DNA of 64,000 bases from Brienomyrus brachyistius (GCF_023856365.1 NC_064554.1:7927001-7991000); one strand, 5' to 3'; numbered from the stretch's first letter, positions 46,600 to 58,446 are shown. The notes: generated by a model from the sequence alone, not told the origin. Numbers and translations are program-made.

Positions 46600-48665
46600 A
46601 GCCAATGGGGTCAGGCTTGTTGGGGATCGGTACTGGTCTGGTGCTGAAGTGTCGCCTGCTGCACAGCAGCACTCGGGTCCCAATTTGAGACGGCCCATCT
46701 GGGTAGACGCATGGAATGTCTTCTCTCTCCAGCATGGTGACCGTCTTCCTCTGCTGTTGGAGGAGCTTCATAAACTGTGCTTTTCAGTGGTGGGACTCTT
46801 AGGTACGCATACCAGGGAGTGGCCAGATCACTAGAGCTGACTACATCTATTATATGTCTGGTCGCCCTGATTGCTGACATACTCAATGAGTAGCTGTTGC
46901 TGTGGAGGATCAGCTCCTCCTGATGATGTCCAATGTTACTCCTTTCAATGAACATATTATGAGGCTCCGGCTAAGGCAGTCTCTGGGTGTCTTGTCTGTT
47001 GTCTCAGTGTATACTCCAACCACGGTGAGTGACGTCTCAACGAGGGAGACATTTTATTTGCAAATTGTATTGGTTGTTGACCTTTGGTCATGGGCGACAA
47101 CTGTCACTGACAAGGCTGGCTATATGGATTGTGTCAGTCTCCAAGGGTCTGGGAACCATAGTGAAAATTACTCATTGTACCTTGACTTCACAAAAGGTCA
47201 GGGGCTATAGGTCAGTGGATCCTGATTCCAGCGCCCTAGCCACAACGTTGGACTTGATTCTCCCATACAGGTAGTGCGGTGAAAGAGATCGATCACATCC
47301 TCCTGGGCAGACACTGGAGGCTCTCACCGAACGGCAGGGTCTACAGGAGTGCCTAGCTTGTGAATTTTCACTACAGACTTGTTCTTGCTACTCCGAAGAT
47401 TCAGCTTAGGAATAATACTTCTCTTAGGGCTGGGTAAGGTCCTTGCTAGGGTCATCCTCAATAGGATCCATGATCACTTGCTGACCTACTAGTGACTGGA
47501 GGTGTCCGGTTTTACGCCTAAGAAGTCTACCATTGACCACATCCTGGATCTGAGGGTTCTCATCAAGCGCAAACATGAATATCAGCAGAGTATTTTAGCA
47601 GCCCTTGTCGATTTTTGTAAAGCATTTGACTTTAATTGAGCTGTCCTGTTGGACATCCTGAGACTTTGTTAGATCCCCCTTAAGCTGCTGAATGTCATGG
47701 GCAGCCTGTACAATGATACTGTGGGTGCTGTGCAGAGTGGAGACAGAACCTCTACTTTCTTCCCAATTGATTCTGGGGTTCAGGGGACTGTTATTGCTCC
47801 TACTCTGTTCAGTGCTTGCATGGACTGGGTGTTGGGCAGGTTTGTGGGGTCCAGCGGCTGTGGGGCGTCTCTTTATGAAGAAAGATTCATTGATCTTGAC
47901 AATAATATTGTGATCTCCGTGGATTCTTTGGAGGTTCTGACTGGGGCTCTTAAGAGACTGAGCATGGAATCTTGAGTGTCTGGGCTTGCAAGTGTACTGG
48001 ATAAAAACCAAGATCTAGACCTTTAATGATCTCTTGGGAATTTCGAACACGTGAAGAGGTTCATTTACCTCTGCAGCGATATTCATGTCTCTAGTGTCTC
48101 TTCCTATGAAATCAGCAGACAAATTAGGAGAACATGGGGAGTCATGGAACCACAGGAAAGGGGTGTGTGGAGCTCCCAATTCCTTTGTAAGAGGACGAAG
48201 GTCTAAGTCTTTAGAGTCTTGGTGCTTCCTGTTTTGCTGTATGGCTGCAAGACATGGACACTATCCAGTGACCTGAGAGAAAGGTTGGATTCTTTTGGTA
48301 CTGTGTCTCTTTGGAGAATTCCTGGGTACCACTGGTACATTAGCTGCATTGTGAGGGAGTGTTAGCTTAGACATGACGGCCATGTGACACGATACCCTGA
48401 GGGTGATCCGGCTCACAGGATCGTCATTGCTGAGGACCCGAGCAGCTGGATCAGGCTGACCAGAGGATGCCCAAATAACACCTGGCTGCAGCAGATAGAC
48501 TGGGTGGTTCACTTCACAGAAATGCTGCAGCAGATAGACAGCCATTTTTGGAAGGTGGGACTGGACCGGGTGTTGGCCTGGGAGGTTCCCAACCAAGTTG
48601 TTTCATCTTGTGAGTATGCAGCGACATGCTGTTCCAGTGCATGCTCCCCAACCTAACCTGACCTG
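46600..48665 (+). mobile_element. Nimb/I-like LINE relic, endonuclease through 3-prime end
   Basis: The endonuclease start reads RPIWVDAWNVFSLQHGDRLP and LLEELHKLCFSVVGLLG (46680-46800), with later HILLGRHWRLSPNGRVYRSA (47300-47355). After a deletion the reverse transcriptase follows: SGFTPKKSTIDHILDLRVL, LAALVDFCKAFDFN, FFPIDSGVQGTVIAPTLFSA and CMDWVLGRF. The FADD box is replaced by DLDNNIVIS. The C-terminal region is retained: LPVLLYGCKTWTL, RHDGHVTRYPEGDPAHR and the ending ATCCSSACSPT with a stop near 48656. Several stops and frameshifts are present. It is the same family as the inverted copy at 13545-14300 but longer. Confidence 0.88.
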
Positions 48666-48799
48666 TTGGTTTTATTGGCAGGATTCAGCATGGGCAGGTG
48701 AGCTCAGAGGAGGGGGAAACATCCACATCATTTTGATGACCCCTGTCTAGATTACTTATACTGTACTATAATTTGCTGACATGACAAATATTTGTTCAG

Positions 48800-49020
48800 T
48801 GTCACCTAATTTCTATAGGGTTGTGGATTTGAATCCCAACCCCCTCTGCATGAAGAGTTTGCATGTTCACGTGGGGTCCCTCCTCTGGCTGCAGTTTAAA
48901 ATGTGTCTTCTCTACATTGTTCTTTTCTTCGTGATGTCCAGTGGCATGTTCCCTGTGCCGTCTGGGACAGGCTTAAGTCCCACAGCACCTCTCGCTGGAT
49001 AATGCTGATATATAAAGGAC
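48800..49020 (+). mobile_element. V-SINE-like fragment
   Basis: 'ggatttgaatcccaaccccc' (B-box position), 'gagtttgcatgttcacgtgggg' and 'gtgccgtctgggacaggctt' appear in the V-SINE order in sense orientation. The A box is not readable and the copy is strongly decayed. Confidence 0.55.
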
Positions 49021-49937
49021 ATTTGTTTCCTGGTAATGTTTTATAGATTGGCCAGATATTAATCAGTGTCTGACGGCTGGGACCTTTGGATTCTCTGTAA
49101 GCTGGCTGTGTGCTTTGTAAATGAAGTGTTCATCTGCGTTTATTTGCATACAGAAATGTTCATTTGCATTTCTTCTGCTCCATATTTGTTTCTCATCCTA
49201 ATCGCCCGTGTGACGCCTGAGGCATTTTAAGCACAGAGGGGTTTTTGTTACATACTTCTGTTGGCGTGTGCCAGCAGGTTAGCATTTGTTGGGGCCCTGG
49301 TCTCGCCACCCTCAGCAGTATCTGCCAGCTTCACGCACAGAAATGCTGGCGCCTTCCTGTGGCTGTTTGCCAAAAGGGTAACATTCGTCAAGGTAAATGG
49401 GACCTGAATTAATCTGTGACAAGAATCTAAAGTAATATACATTGCCTTTCCTACTGACATTTCATACAGCAAACTAACCTAACAAATATTTCGGTAAAAA
49501 TAATTCGGTAACACTTTATTTGAGGAGGCACAAATAAAGTAGAATTATGGTATTACATATGTAATGATTAACCACAAATTGTCGATTGTAGTTACATACT
49601 GATCTCATTTTCAATCATCATTACTAAATTGTGGCATGTCTTTTATAGTTTAAACCTTAAAATACCCCTCCTACATGCTTTAATCACACTTTGTAGACAC
49701 ATATGATATGTGGATAGGAGTAAGGATATGAGTAACATAATAATAATAATATGTATATGTGTTTATATATATATATATACACACGCACATCGCAGAGAAC
49801 TGTGATGCGTCGAGGAAAAATCTGCAATATATCTGGCTCCAGTGAATGAGAAAAACAGGAGTAGGTGTGACGCAGCTTTCTTCCCGCTTTTGTAATCTCT
49901 TCAGCCCTTCTGTGGATGTGTGTCCCCCAACTCCCAG

Positions 49938-50044
49938 GTACACCATCCCATCTCTGCAGCAGTCTGACGTGGGGTCTTACCAGTGTGTGGTGAGGAACCG
50001 GATGGGGACGCTCATGCAGAGGAGAGCGGAAATCCAATTAGCAT
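49938..50044 (+). CDS. Sidekick exon, second half of Ig domain 1
   Basis: This 107-nt exon follows tcccag (ending 49937) and is followed by gtgagt (50045). It enters with one base that completes AAG (lysine) from the previous exon and leaves with one base of a tyrosine codon. It encodes YTIPSLQQSDVGSYQCVVRN, then RMGTLMQRRAEIQLA. DVGSYQCVV is the 'DxGxYxC' F strand with the second Ig cysteine, pairing with the cysteine in the preceding exon. RNRMG is characteristic of Sidekick Ig1. No stop or frame damage is seen. Confidence 0.93.
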
Positions 50045-50438
50045 GTGAGTGAAGCAGCGCCCCCGTGTGGGTAGGAGGAGGCCTTACGGCCACCTGAACG
50101 TCGCCTTGCTGTTAACGTCACCGTGCCGCTTTCTCTGGTGACATTTAGAGAGACGGTTCTCTATAGGGCCCCTGCCTGCTTTAAAAGCAGATGCACCCTT
50201 TTCAGGGAGGGTTCAGAAACCAGCACGTCAGGCCTGCCACTGTCATTTTTGCCCTTTTTACAAACGTGTCTGCTTTTTAAAATGCTTTAAAAACCATGTG
50301 AAATAGCAAAGCTTTTTCTTTAGCTTGGTGTTATTTTCTTTTTTTCACTTTGCCTATTTCATAACTGTCAAAACGTGTGCTTTGTCACCCGTGGCTTTTC
50401 GGACCGCTGCCTGACTTCCTCCTTCTCTTCTTCTTCAG
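50045..50438 (+). other. Short sdk1 intron
   Basis: A 394-bp intron with gtgagt donor and a long polypyrimidine tract before the AG at 50437-50438. No repeats were recognised. Confidence 0.9.
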
Positions 50439-50586
50439 ACATGAGGAACTTTGTGGAGACGGAGCAGCGAAAGACGGTGTCCCTGGGCCGGGCAGCTGTC
50501 ATCAGCCCACCTGCCATCAGCTGTTTTCCGAGGCCTCAGGTCACTTGGTTCAGGGACGGCTACAAGATCATCCCCAGCGACCATGT
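50439..50586 (+). CDS. Sidekick exon, start of Ig domain 2
   Basis: This 148-nt exon follows a cttcttcag acceptor and ends at gtgagt (50587). It enters with two bases completing tyrosine (TAC) and leaves with two bases (gt), phases 1 and 2. It encodes MRNFVETEQRKTVSLGRAAV, then ISPPAISCFPRPQVTWFRDG, then YKIIPSDHV. 'T(E/D)QRKTVS.GRAA' and 'KIIPS' are SDK1-like; SDK2 has a different GEAAV/KIPPS wording in this region, which is why sdk1 is preferred. The C-strand tryptophan is in VTWF. A cysteine in AISCF is not where a canonical B-strand cysteine would lie. The next exon, expected to open with a 'TLEN'-like strand, was not found in the remaining 13.4 kb. Confidence 0.92.
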
Positions 50587-51059
50587 GTGAGTAGGATGGG
50601 ACGACCCTGCCCTGACACTATCATAGCAGAAATCCTGTTATCAGTTTGAAGATTCAGTTTGATGGATTAACATCTCTTCCTAAGAAGAAATTGAAATACT
50701 GTAATCTGACCCCCCTCCCCCGACACAAACTCTCACTCACATTTTCCCTGCGTGAATTTCAATTCTCATAATGTAAGTTAAATGAAGCTGTGTGTCCTTC
50801 GCTGTGTGTCCTTTGTCAGTCGCTTCACCTCACCTGCGTTCAGGTTGCTCCTGTAAGCGTTTGCATTGCACATGGGGAGCCTGGGGTGGGGGATGGGTGG
50901 TGCATGGCCTGCTTGCAGCCAGTATGTCATTCGTGTGCGTCTTACTGTTCCTGCATCACATTTGTGATGGAGCTCAACTGTACAAAAGCAGTAGATCTGG
51001 AAGAAGTGTTACAAGTCGCTGACCACAGTTGCATAGTCATCTTAAGATCAAGAGATTGA

Positions 51060-51330
51060 TAGAGAGAGAGGGAGAGCTGTCTAGTATGATCTAAGATGTC
51101 AAGGACGAAAGAGAGCCTTGTCTAATATAAACCACATTGAGAGAGACCTCTGTAGTGTGATGTGGATAGAAAGAGCTCTGTCTAGTGTGATCAGCACTGA
51201 GAGGGCACCATCTACTCTGAGAGATCGAGAGAGTTGGGTCTCATATGATTGATACTTTAATATAATTCAGAGAGAAACCAGGTAGAATCAATGCTGAAAG
51301 AGCATTTTCTAGTGCGATAGAGACTGACAA
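51060..51330. repeat. Decayed tandem repeat of about 30 bp
   Basis: Variants of 'gagctctgtctagtgtgat' recur at roughly 51079, 51120, 51151, 51180, 51210 and 51240. The last four steps are spaced 29-31 bp and the first about 41 bp. Units are separated by gagagaga-type text and diverge strongly, as in an old minisatellite that has decayed by point mutation and small indels. Confidence 0.6.
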
Positions 51331-51825
51331 TCAAATTTTCTGAATGGTGGTGGTGGGGTTCTGTATATCATTAAGATTTTAACGGCACTGCTACTCTTAC
51401 CGATGCTGCATATCCATCCATTAATTTGTCAGTACTCTATTTTAAAGAGAGATTTAAGAGACAACAAGAAACAAATTAAGAACAGAATTAACATTGCTTA
51501 TTTTGTCATATACATTGTTTTTAAATTAACATATTTTTTTATTTTGAACAAGTCACTATTATAGATTATAATGTCATTATTGAAATGCAAAATATTTTTT
51601 ACAGCTAAAAACCCTCAGTGTTCTGAACAATTCACCACTAAAGACTTTCACTTTTAAGTGAAAAACAGAATGCAGGACTTTTTCAATGACAGTAATTTTT
51701 CAAATCACTAAATCTGAAACTGTGAATTTTTGAATGACAGATGATTCTCTGACCATTTCTGATTGAAATGAATGCACCCATAATGATCAGCCAGCTAATG
51801 GATAGTTCTTATTAGAATATAATAC

Positions 51826-52087
51826 CCAGGATGGGGGGCTAGCCCATCACAGGGCACACTTACACCCCATTCACTTACACATGCACACCTATGGGCAATT
51901 TAGCAACTCCAATTAGCCTCAGCATGCTTTTGGACTATGGGGGTGAAACCGGAGTACCCAGAGGAAATCCCATGACGACATGGGAAGAACATGCAAACTC
52001 CACACACATGTGACCCAGGCGGAGACTCGAACCCGGGTCCCAGAGATGTGAGGCAACAGTGCTAACCACTGCACCACCATGCCACCC
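51826..52087 (-). mobile_element. V-SINE, well preserved
   Basis: On the minus strand the head reads gggtggcatggtggtgcagt, with A box TGGTGCAGTGG, and the B box lies in ccgggttcgagtc. The body has the conserved 'gtttgcatgttcttcccatg', 'ctctgggtactccggtttc' and 'catgctgaggctaattgg' phrases, and the end 'ccatcctgggtatt' lies near 51826. Order and spacing are those of the DANA/Ron-1 type V-SINEs of fish. It has no protein. Confidence 0.85.
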
Positions 52088-52231
52088 CTGAACTCTGTTT
52101 ATTATCATGCAATTTGTGTCTGAGTTGTTTGGTAGGATTGAATGACCCAGTATGATCTTGGCCACAGGCCAACTATCTGGTTTTGGTTGTTCATGCCTTC
52201 TTCTGTTTACTCTATAAAGATCCATCCTTCT

Positions 52232-52498
52232 TCTAACTGCTCCTCCTGTTCAGGGTCATTGGCCCTGGCAACATTGGGCACTCGGCTGGAGTACAGGCTG
52301 GATGGGATGCCAGTCCATTGAGGTGCGCATACATGCACACATTGACACATAGTCATGCAGTACAGGCAGTTAGCCTAACCGCGTGTCTTTGGACTAGAAT
52401 ACCTAGAAGAAGTGCTAATGACACGGTGAGAGCTTGCAAACTCAAACGCACCTTGGAGGTGTGAGGCAGTGCTACACACTGAGGGACCATGGAATCCT
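52232..52498 (-). mobile_element. V-SINE-like copy, decayed
   Basis: Same orientation and order of landmarks as the copy at 51826-52087: a head with 'ccctcagtgtgtagcactgcctcacacctcc', a body with 'gtttgcaagctctcaccgtg' and a tail with 'gactggcatcccatccagcc'. Boxes A and B are damaged. Confidence 0.65.
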
Positions 52499-52775
52499 TC
52501 TACAAAGACCCATAAAGGTCCTTTACAGAAGCATTTGAGTGTAAAATATAAGTAGCACTGCAAAGAAAATGAGACCACATTTTTGGATAACTCCAGATCC
52601 AGAGTTTGCTTTAGCTGTGAAGTCAAAACAAATATGATTTGATTTTCGCTGCACATAACAGGATTGAAATGAAGCATTGTACCCATCTCTTTTATACTAT
52701 CTGTGTGGCATATATGGCAGCAAATGTATCTTAAACACCAGGGCAGAAGTTAAATCTGGAACTGCGCTCAAGACA

Positions 52776-52860
52776 CAGGTGGTGCAGTGGCTGGAGACAT
52801 GGGCTTGTAGCCTGTAGGTTGCCGTTTCAAGGTTTAATGTCACACTGAAATACCCCCCAG
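52776..52860 (+). mobile_element. tRNA-like SINE head fragment
   Basis: 'caggtggtgcagtggctgga' holds an A-box-like TGGTGCAGTGG. 'gtttcaaggttt' about 45 bp later sits at the B-box position but is poor. No body or tail can be read. Confidence 0.4.
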
Positions 52861-53611
52861 CACTTTTTATTCAGCTAAAGCAGGGAAATAGTCTTGAGTT
52901 TGTGTTTTGACACGGCTTCTCTCCTTCCCAACGGGGGACATTCAAGTCACACTCATTCCTGAATGAAACTCCTTATTTATGGCCATCCCAGGATGCCAGC
53001 TGGCCACATCCAGCCATCTCGCCCCCCACTCCAAGCAAAGTCCTGTTTCAAGCATTCACTGTCCTGACTGAAGGTGCGGGTGACTAATCAATCGAGCACT
53101 CGCCATTACAGCCTCCCCTCCCCCACATCATTTGGCGAACTCTCCAGCTGTACTGAGACAGGCGGTTAAGGGTCTTTAACATGGAAAGGAATAGAGAGAT
53201 TTAAGTGGCTTCTGCTTTGCTGTGTGTGTCTGATTGCACTTTTCAGAAAAAAGATGTGTTTCCTGAATAGGATTAATTTCCCATTTGAGGTCAGGGCTCA
53301 TACGTTTAATACTGTGCTGTGTTTTTTTTCAAGGTGGCTCCATCAAATTCTGCTTTAAGAGTCTGCCTTTATACCCTCCCCCCACCCAGCTCAGGCCCCG
53401 ACTCTCACAAACCCAGAGCTCCATCACACACCTGTGCATTTAAGTCAGCTGTGCCCTGGAAATGTAAATAAAGTGACGATGAAGCCTATGACATGTAAAA
53501 AATGTTATCGGTATTAATATTATGGCCTCTGATTTTATAATCATTTACCTAATTAATATTCATTTTGCAAGGATTCTAATTAATTTGGAGATATTGGTCC
53601 ATCCCTCTGTT

Positions 53612-53912
53612 CCCATAACGCTTTTCCAGTGCAGTTTTGCTGAGCCTGGACCCTCTCCCTGATTTACACAGGGCACCAGACATGGGCTACCATGGGGGAG
53701 GGGAGATACCAGTCCATCACAGGGCACACACTCACAATCACACTCTGTGTGAAACTTTCATTAGCCTGTCTGCATGCTTTTGGACTGTGGGAGGTAGCCA
53801 GGGAACCCAGGGTAAATGTGCACAACATCCAGCCTCCTCACACAAACTCAGAGGAGATGGGGTTTGAACCCCCAGGAGGTATAAAGCAGAAGTTCTGCCC
53901 ACTGAGCCACCC
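53612..53912 (-). mobile_element. V-SINE-like copy
   Basis: On the minus strand the head is cagggtggctcagtgggcag with A box TGGCTCAGTGG, and the B box GGTTCAAACCC is near 53866. The body has 'ctacctcccacagtcc', 'aaaagcatgcagacaggcta' and 'gtgtgccctgtgatggactgg'. It is the third same-orientation copy within 2.1 kb. Confidence 0.75.
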
Positions 53913-56029
53913 TGATGCTAATGCATACGAGAGCCTTTTAACTGAAACATCAACTGTAATTCAACCTTCCAATCAAACCTTTTAAATGGACATTTAAAAT
54001 AATGCTTTTAATCAAATCCAACTAAGCCATCCATTTGACCCTTCTGACTAAACCTTACAACTCACTGCTCCTTCTAACCTATCTGATATTGATTATTTTA
54101 ATGGTACCTCAAGCTCAAAATAGAGCTGCTCCAACATTAGCAGTGGTCACTGCAGTTCATTCTGCTGCCAGTTATAGCTCCTCTCCACAACATCTCACCT
54201 TTCATTTCAAACACAGTGTTCAGTTAGGCTTGGCAGTGGAAGCAGTGGAAGATGTTCGTTGATGGTGCTTGATATGATACCATGTCTGTGCATATGCATA
54301 ACATACACTAATTTGCTGTTGTCGTTTACAGGATGTGCCGTTGCTTTTCATTGTTGTTTGATTACGCTGATATCACACTGACAGTACTGACATTCTGACA
54401 GAGTTGTGGTTCTGTTTCTGGCTGGGGGGGGTTTTGAAAAACCGTTACCTCCTCTTTCAGTTCCATCCATCTCAATACCTGGAACAATTACACCTCTGTT
54501 TACGGTTGTTGAGCTGATCACAGCACAGGCCAACTGAGGTTTCTTCGAGGCCGAAACCTCATTGTTTCTTAATGGGCCAGGTCCAACAGAAAGCAGGAGA
54601 CTTAGGTTTGTTTTTCTTAAAATAAAAAAAAGAAACTGGTGTTGAAACTGATGCAAGATTCTCATTTTAGCATGACATTCCCAGCAGTATCTTTAGCTTT
54701 GGAAGTGCATTAGTCTCTCTGTATGATAATTATTTTTCAGTGTCTCGTGTGATGTACAGGCATCTGTATTAGCTAAGCCAATTAACACATGAAGAAGTCA
54801 TTTAACAATCTCTCACACATGTGACAGGGGAGCAAATAAGGAATCTGAAAGGAGAAATTTTTTTAGCACCCTTTCTGCACGCCGGAAACCTGAGGATGAA
54901 CTCACAGCTCATTTGTAAACACCAGCAGGGCTTGCATTTGATGTTAGGACTTCTTTTTCAACTCAGCCCTCCTGGTGAAAACTTCTTTATGCACCTGGAC
55001 CCTCTGTCAAATAGAGAAAGATGTAAGATAGCTGTTTAACGAATGGTAATCGTATTCTTAAGTAGGATCAGCAGCATATAAATCAGCCCTTTACTTGAGT
55101 CACAGTCTTAAATTGGACGTTTTTATGACATGTACATCGTTTTGTGGTTGAACTGACATTACAGAGCCTATAAAATGGGAATATTCTTTGCAGAAAGGTA
55201 TGTGCTAATTGAGTAGTCTTGAGGGTAAGATTTGATTTATATTTATTGCTGATTGACTGGAATCATAAACTGCTGGAAGACACTGTCTGAATAAATGCTT
55301 GCTACTAGGTAAGAAGTTTGACAAGGTACCTGTAAAATATATACATTCCTTTTAGAATAACCACTTTATTCCCCAAATTTACTGTTGTCTGTCCTCGCAG
55401 TAGCCAAAACATAAATTTTGGTCATGCAGTGTAGCCAGAAATAAAATAAAAAAATAGTGAGACTGCAGTGGGATATTGTATCAGAAAGACACTGAAGGCA
55501 ATTCTGATCAAATGTTATTGCTCTGAAGATCAATTTTTTTTTTGCAGAAATGCATTTTTGCCTATTGATAGAAATTCAGAAGGTCTCTGCTGGCAGTATT
55601 ACTTATTCAAACAAAAGTTATAAAAGCTGTGACTAAATATTTATTCAGTACATAGTGTGTGCATGGTGAGCTTGGTGGCTACCGTCAGACTTTAGGAATG
55701 GTAACGAGCTAACACAGCATAGCTAGGTGTCTGCCATACTCCCAGATTGGCTGTACCTGTAGATCCTGCACATCGTTCTTATTCTTTTTTATTGTTGTTG
55801 TTATTTAGATACAGAATGTAGGTTATTTCACCCACATCGGTTCTGTTTCTGAAGAAAGATCGCCCCCATTTATCAGTATGAGTGGCTCAGGGAAGCTGGT
55901 ATTCATTGACAGAGTGTAATTTTAATTGACCAGTGTTAAAAAGTGGTGCAGAAACATAGTTGTGTGTTGCCTCCTGGGCACCTTGAATGGTGAGGGTTCA
56001 GTGTGGTCATTAGGCATTCGCTGATCCAA

Positions 56030-56310
56030 AGTTTTTCAGTTTTGATCCGATTCTGATACGCAACTGCCGATACAGATACCGATTCTAATACAAGAGCTCT
56101 TTTTGCGTTAATATTTTAATGTAATATAAAATGTATATAATATACAAATATTTATATTTTATATAGCTGTCGTGTAATTGTACGAATTGATTTAACAAGA
56201 AATAGGAATCTTTTTACAAACTGCGAAAAACTAAATATGTATCGGATGTGGATCGTCACATATGACCGATACCCGATCTGGCGAATTGGTCTGGATCGGT
56301 GACAATGCTG
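56030..56310. mobile_element. Probable hAT-derived repeat
   Basis: Both ends are rich in 'gatcc/ggatc' and 'gatac' words ('ttgatccgattctgatac' left; 'ggatcgtcac', 'cgatacccgatc', 'gtctggatcggtg' right), forming a loose inverted repeat around an AT-rich core. Such 'ggatcggt..cgatac' repeats are common fish hAT MITEs. Target duplications could not be read. Confidence 0.45.
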
Positions 56311-56314
56311 ATCT

Positions 56315-56660
56315 GAATCCCAGCCTTCAAATTTCTGGGCAAACACATTGAGGAGGATCTCACTTGGACCACCAATCCCATCGCTATGGTCAAGAAGGCC
56401 CAGCAACGACTACACTTTCCTCAGGAAAAACCACCTGGAAGACAACTTTCTGGTGTCCTACTACCGCTGCTCCATTGAAAGTGTGCTGACCTATTGCATA
56501 TCCACTTGGTACACCAGCTGCTCAGCAACAGACAACAAGGCCCTCCAGACGGTCATCAACACTGCTCAAAAGATCACTGACTGTGTGCACTGCCTTCACT
56601 GGAGGACATTTTTAGGTCCCACTGCAGCACCAGATCCCTGACGGTCATCTCTGGCAGTAG
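56315..56660 (+). mobile_element. L2/CR1-like LINE 3-prime coding fragment
   Basis: Frame-shifted coding remains equivalent to the C-terminal RT region follow in order: 'kfLGkHIeeDLTWTTNP', 'MVKKAQQRLHF', LVSYYRCSIESVLTYCISTW, YTSCSATDNKALQTVINTAQ and 'CVHCLHWRTF'. In the same family this region follows the part deleted from the copy at 28629-30172, so the two pieces cover different halves of one kind of element. Confidence 0.8.
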
Positions 56661-56840
56661 GAAGTTGCTTTTGCCCTCTACCTGGCTGGTTTTTGGTTTT
56701 TGTCAGTGTCTCCTGTTACACCTTGTTTTTGTGTACCACTGTCTTAGAAACTTCAGTCCTGGAAGCAGCCTGCCTCACAATGTAAGCCTTCTGCTAGCAG
56801 AACCAGGATTAAACCAGGATTTTAGAATGCCTTTAAAAAA

Positions 56841-56844
<4 letters not shown>

Positions 56845-56880
<36 letters not shown>
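56845..56880. repeat. TA dinucleotide microsatellite
   Basis: About 17 TA repeats following a short A-run. Confidence 0.95.
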
Positions 56881-56882
<2 letters not shown>

Positions 56883-57589
56883 TATGGTCTGTATATCCAC
56901 TGTGACTGAATCGAGTCAAAACATCATAACTAAAATGGCTTTGGAGTGCTATACCTTTTCCATTATATCACTCTAATGGATGTACTGTAGGTTGCTATGG
57001 GCATCCATATTCCCTGCCACTTATCCAGTACACAATCAGACTTTTGGTAAGGGGGATCTGGCTTTCTCCCCATGACACATAACAACAGCCTCTGGACCTG
57101 CCTCCTTGTTACACCCACATAGCAACACAGAAGCTGTGCTAGTACCACCAACGTGAAAGATCTGGTGTCCAAAACAAGAAAGAAAAACATATAGACCTTA
57201 CCTGTCTTCTGTCATTTATGGGAAATGTTAGTTCTTGGGGCTACAAAATGGATGAACACTGAGCAATGAGCAGGAGATACAGAGAATACAAACTTTGTCC
57301 CTCCCCCCCCCACAGCTGACACTACCACCACGACACCTCCTCCCAGACTGCCTGCTTCTGCTGATCAGTGAGCTGGGGAAACTCTACACAAGAACCTGAT
57401 GCAAGAGATGCTTCAGTGATCTCCTTGGGGCCTCTACCATCTGTTCTCAATCTCCCTGAGTATCAAAAAGGTGCTGCAGACCTCTTGGAAGACCTCTTGC
57501 AGAGTCCATGTCCCAAACAAAGAGGGTGGAAGGAGGCTGAATTGCCAAGGACTACAGATTACGTTCTCTCATTTTACAGTATAGACCTT

Positions 57590-58130
57590 AGAGGGATGAC
57601 ATCCCCGACCACGGACCATCTGGCTCAGCTGCAGCTCACCCACAAGGCAATATATAGGTGTGGATGATGCTTTGATTTATATGATTAAAAGAGCTTACTC
57701 CCAGCTGCAAAAGGCTGGCGCCATAGTCAGGAAAATGTTCTTTGACTTCTCCATCACCATCCTGCTGCTCTGACTTGGCAGTAAGCCCAGGGTGATGCTA
57801 GTGGATGCCCACACAATCCCCTGGATTATGGACAAGCAGCACTTCACTGCACAACGGACTTCAAGTTGAACACTACAGTTGAGTCAAGCTGCCTGCAAAA
57901 GTTCTACACATCGACAGTGGAGTCGAGTCCATGTACTGAAAGCTAGTAGAGTATTTTGTCTTGTGATGTGGGGAGAACTGCCTGCAGCTGAGCATCAGTT
58001 AAACAAAGAAGCTGCAAGAGGATTCCTGGCATACTACCAGACCTCTGAGACCAGTGACCATCCAAGGAGCGAAGGCGGAAGTCAGGCTTGTTCCTGGGGG
58101 TCCATCTAAATATTGTGGTGCCTGTCTTCT
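57590..58130 (+). mobile_element. Non-LTR retrotransposon RT fragment
   Basis: Frames give HLAQLQLTHKAIYRCG, 'DDALIYMIKRAYSQLQKAGA' and 'VRKMFFDFSITI', which match the reverse transcriptase palm entry ('..DALi.miq.ayshLq.aG..[15 protein letters not shown]') of CR1/Rex-type fish LINEs. 'TTDFKLNT', 'LQKF' and 'LFLGVHL' follow in decayed form. The DFSSAFNTI box is broken to DFSITI. Sequence up to 57360 may belong to the same copy but is unclear. Confidence 0.65.
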
Positions 58131-58446
58131 GTGTAGTAGCTGAAATGACTCAACTTTGTTTAACTCAATTAGCCTTTTCCATCCAGTTGTGGAACTTCAA
58201 GCCATTACTTCAAGCCATCATCACTTGCGGTTCTCTGACTGTCGATTACACAGAGTCGTCATTACTCACCCTTGGTTGTGATGGGAAGGGGGGATTGGAT
58301 TCTATCCAGTTATCCTGATACCATCCAGAAGCTCCTATAGATAAATAATAACCATTTAGCAGCATAGTTCTGGTTAGCCTTCAGTCCAGATCATGTTTCA
58401 CAACAGCGATGATTGATCCTGAAAAGTAGTCCTCTGGACATGATGA

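Larger units (their letters stand above)
44303..49937 (+). other. sdk1 intron between the first two exons seen
   Basis: The 5635-bp intron has a gtaagt donor and a tcccag acceptor. It contains a V-SINE copy near 44899-45165, an inactivated Nimb/I-like LINE (46600-48665) and another V-SINE-like copy (about 48800-49020). At 45220-45440 are phrases such as 'cagcagacattttgtgttgtcacaacg', a dispersed fish repeat of unknown class. A TAA/TA microsatellite lies at 49738-49780. Confidence 0.85.

Noticed and set aside
51990..52087. Functional tRNA gene on the minus strand
   Set aside because: The boxes belong to a V-SINE head with the typical V-SINE body downstream.
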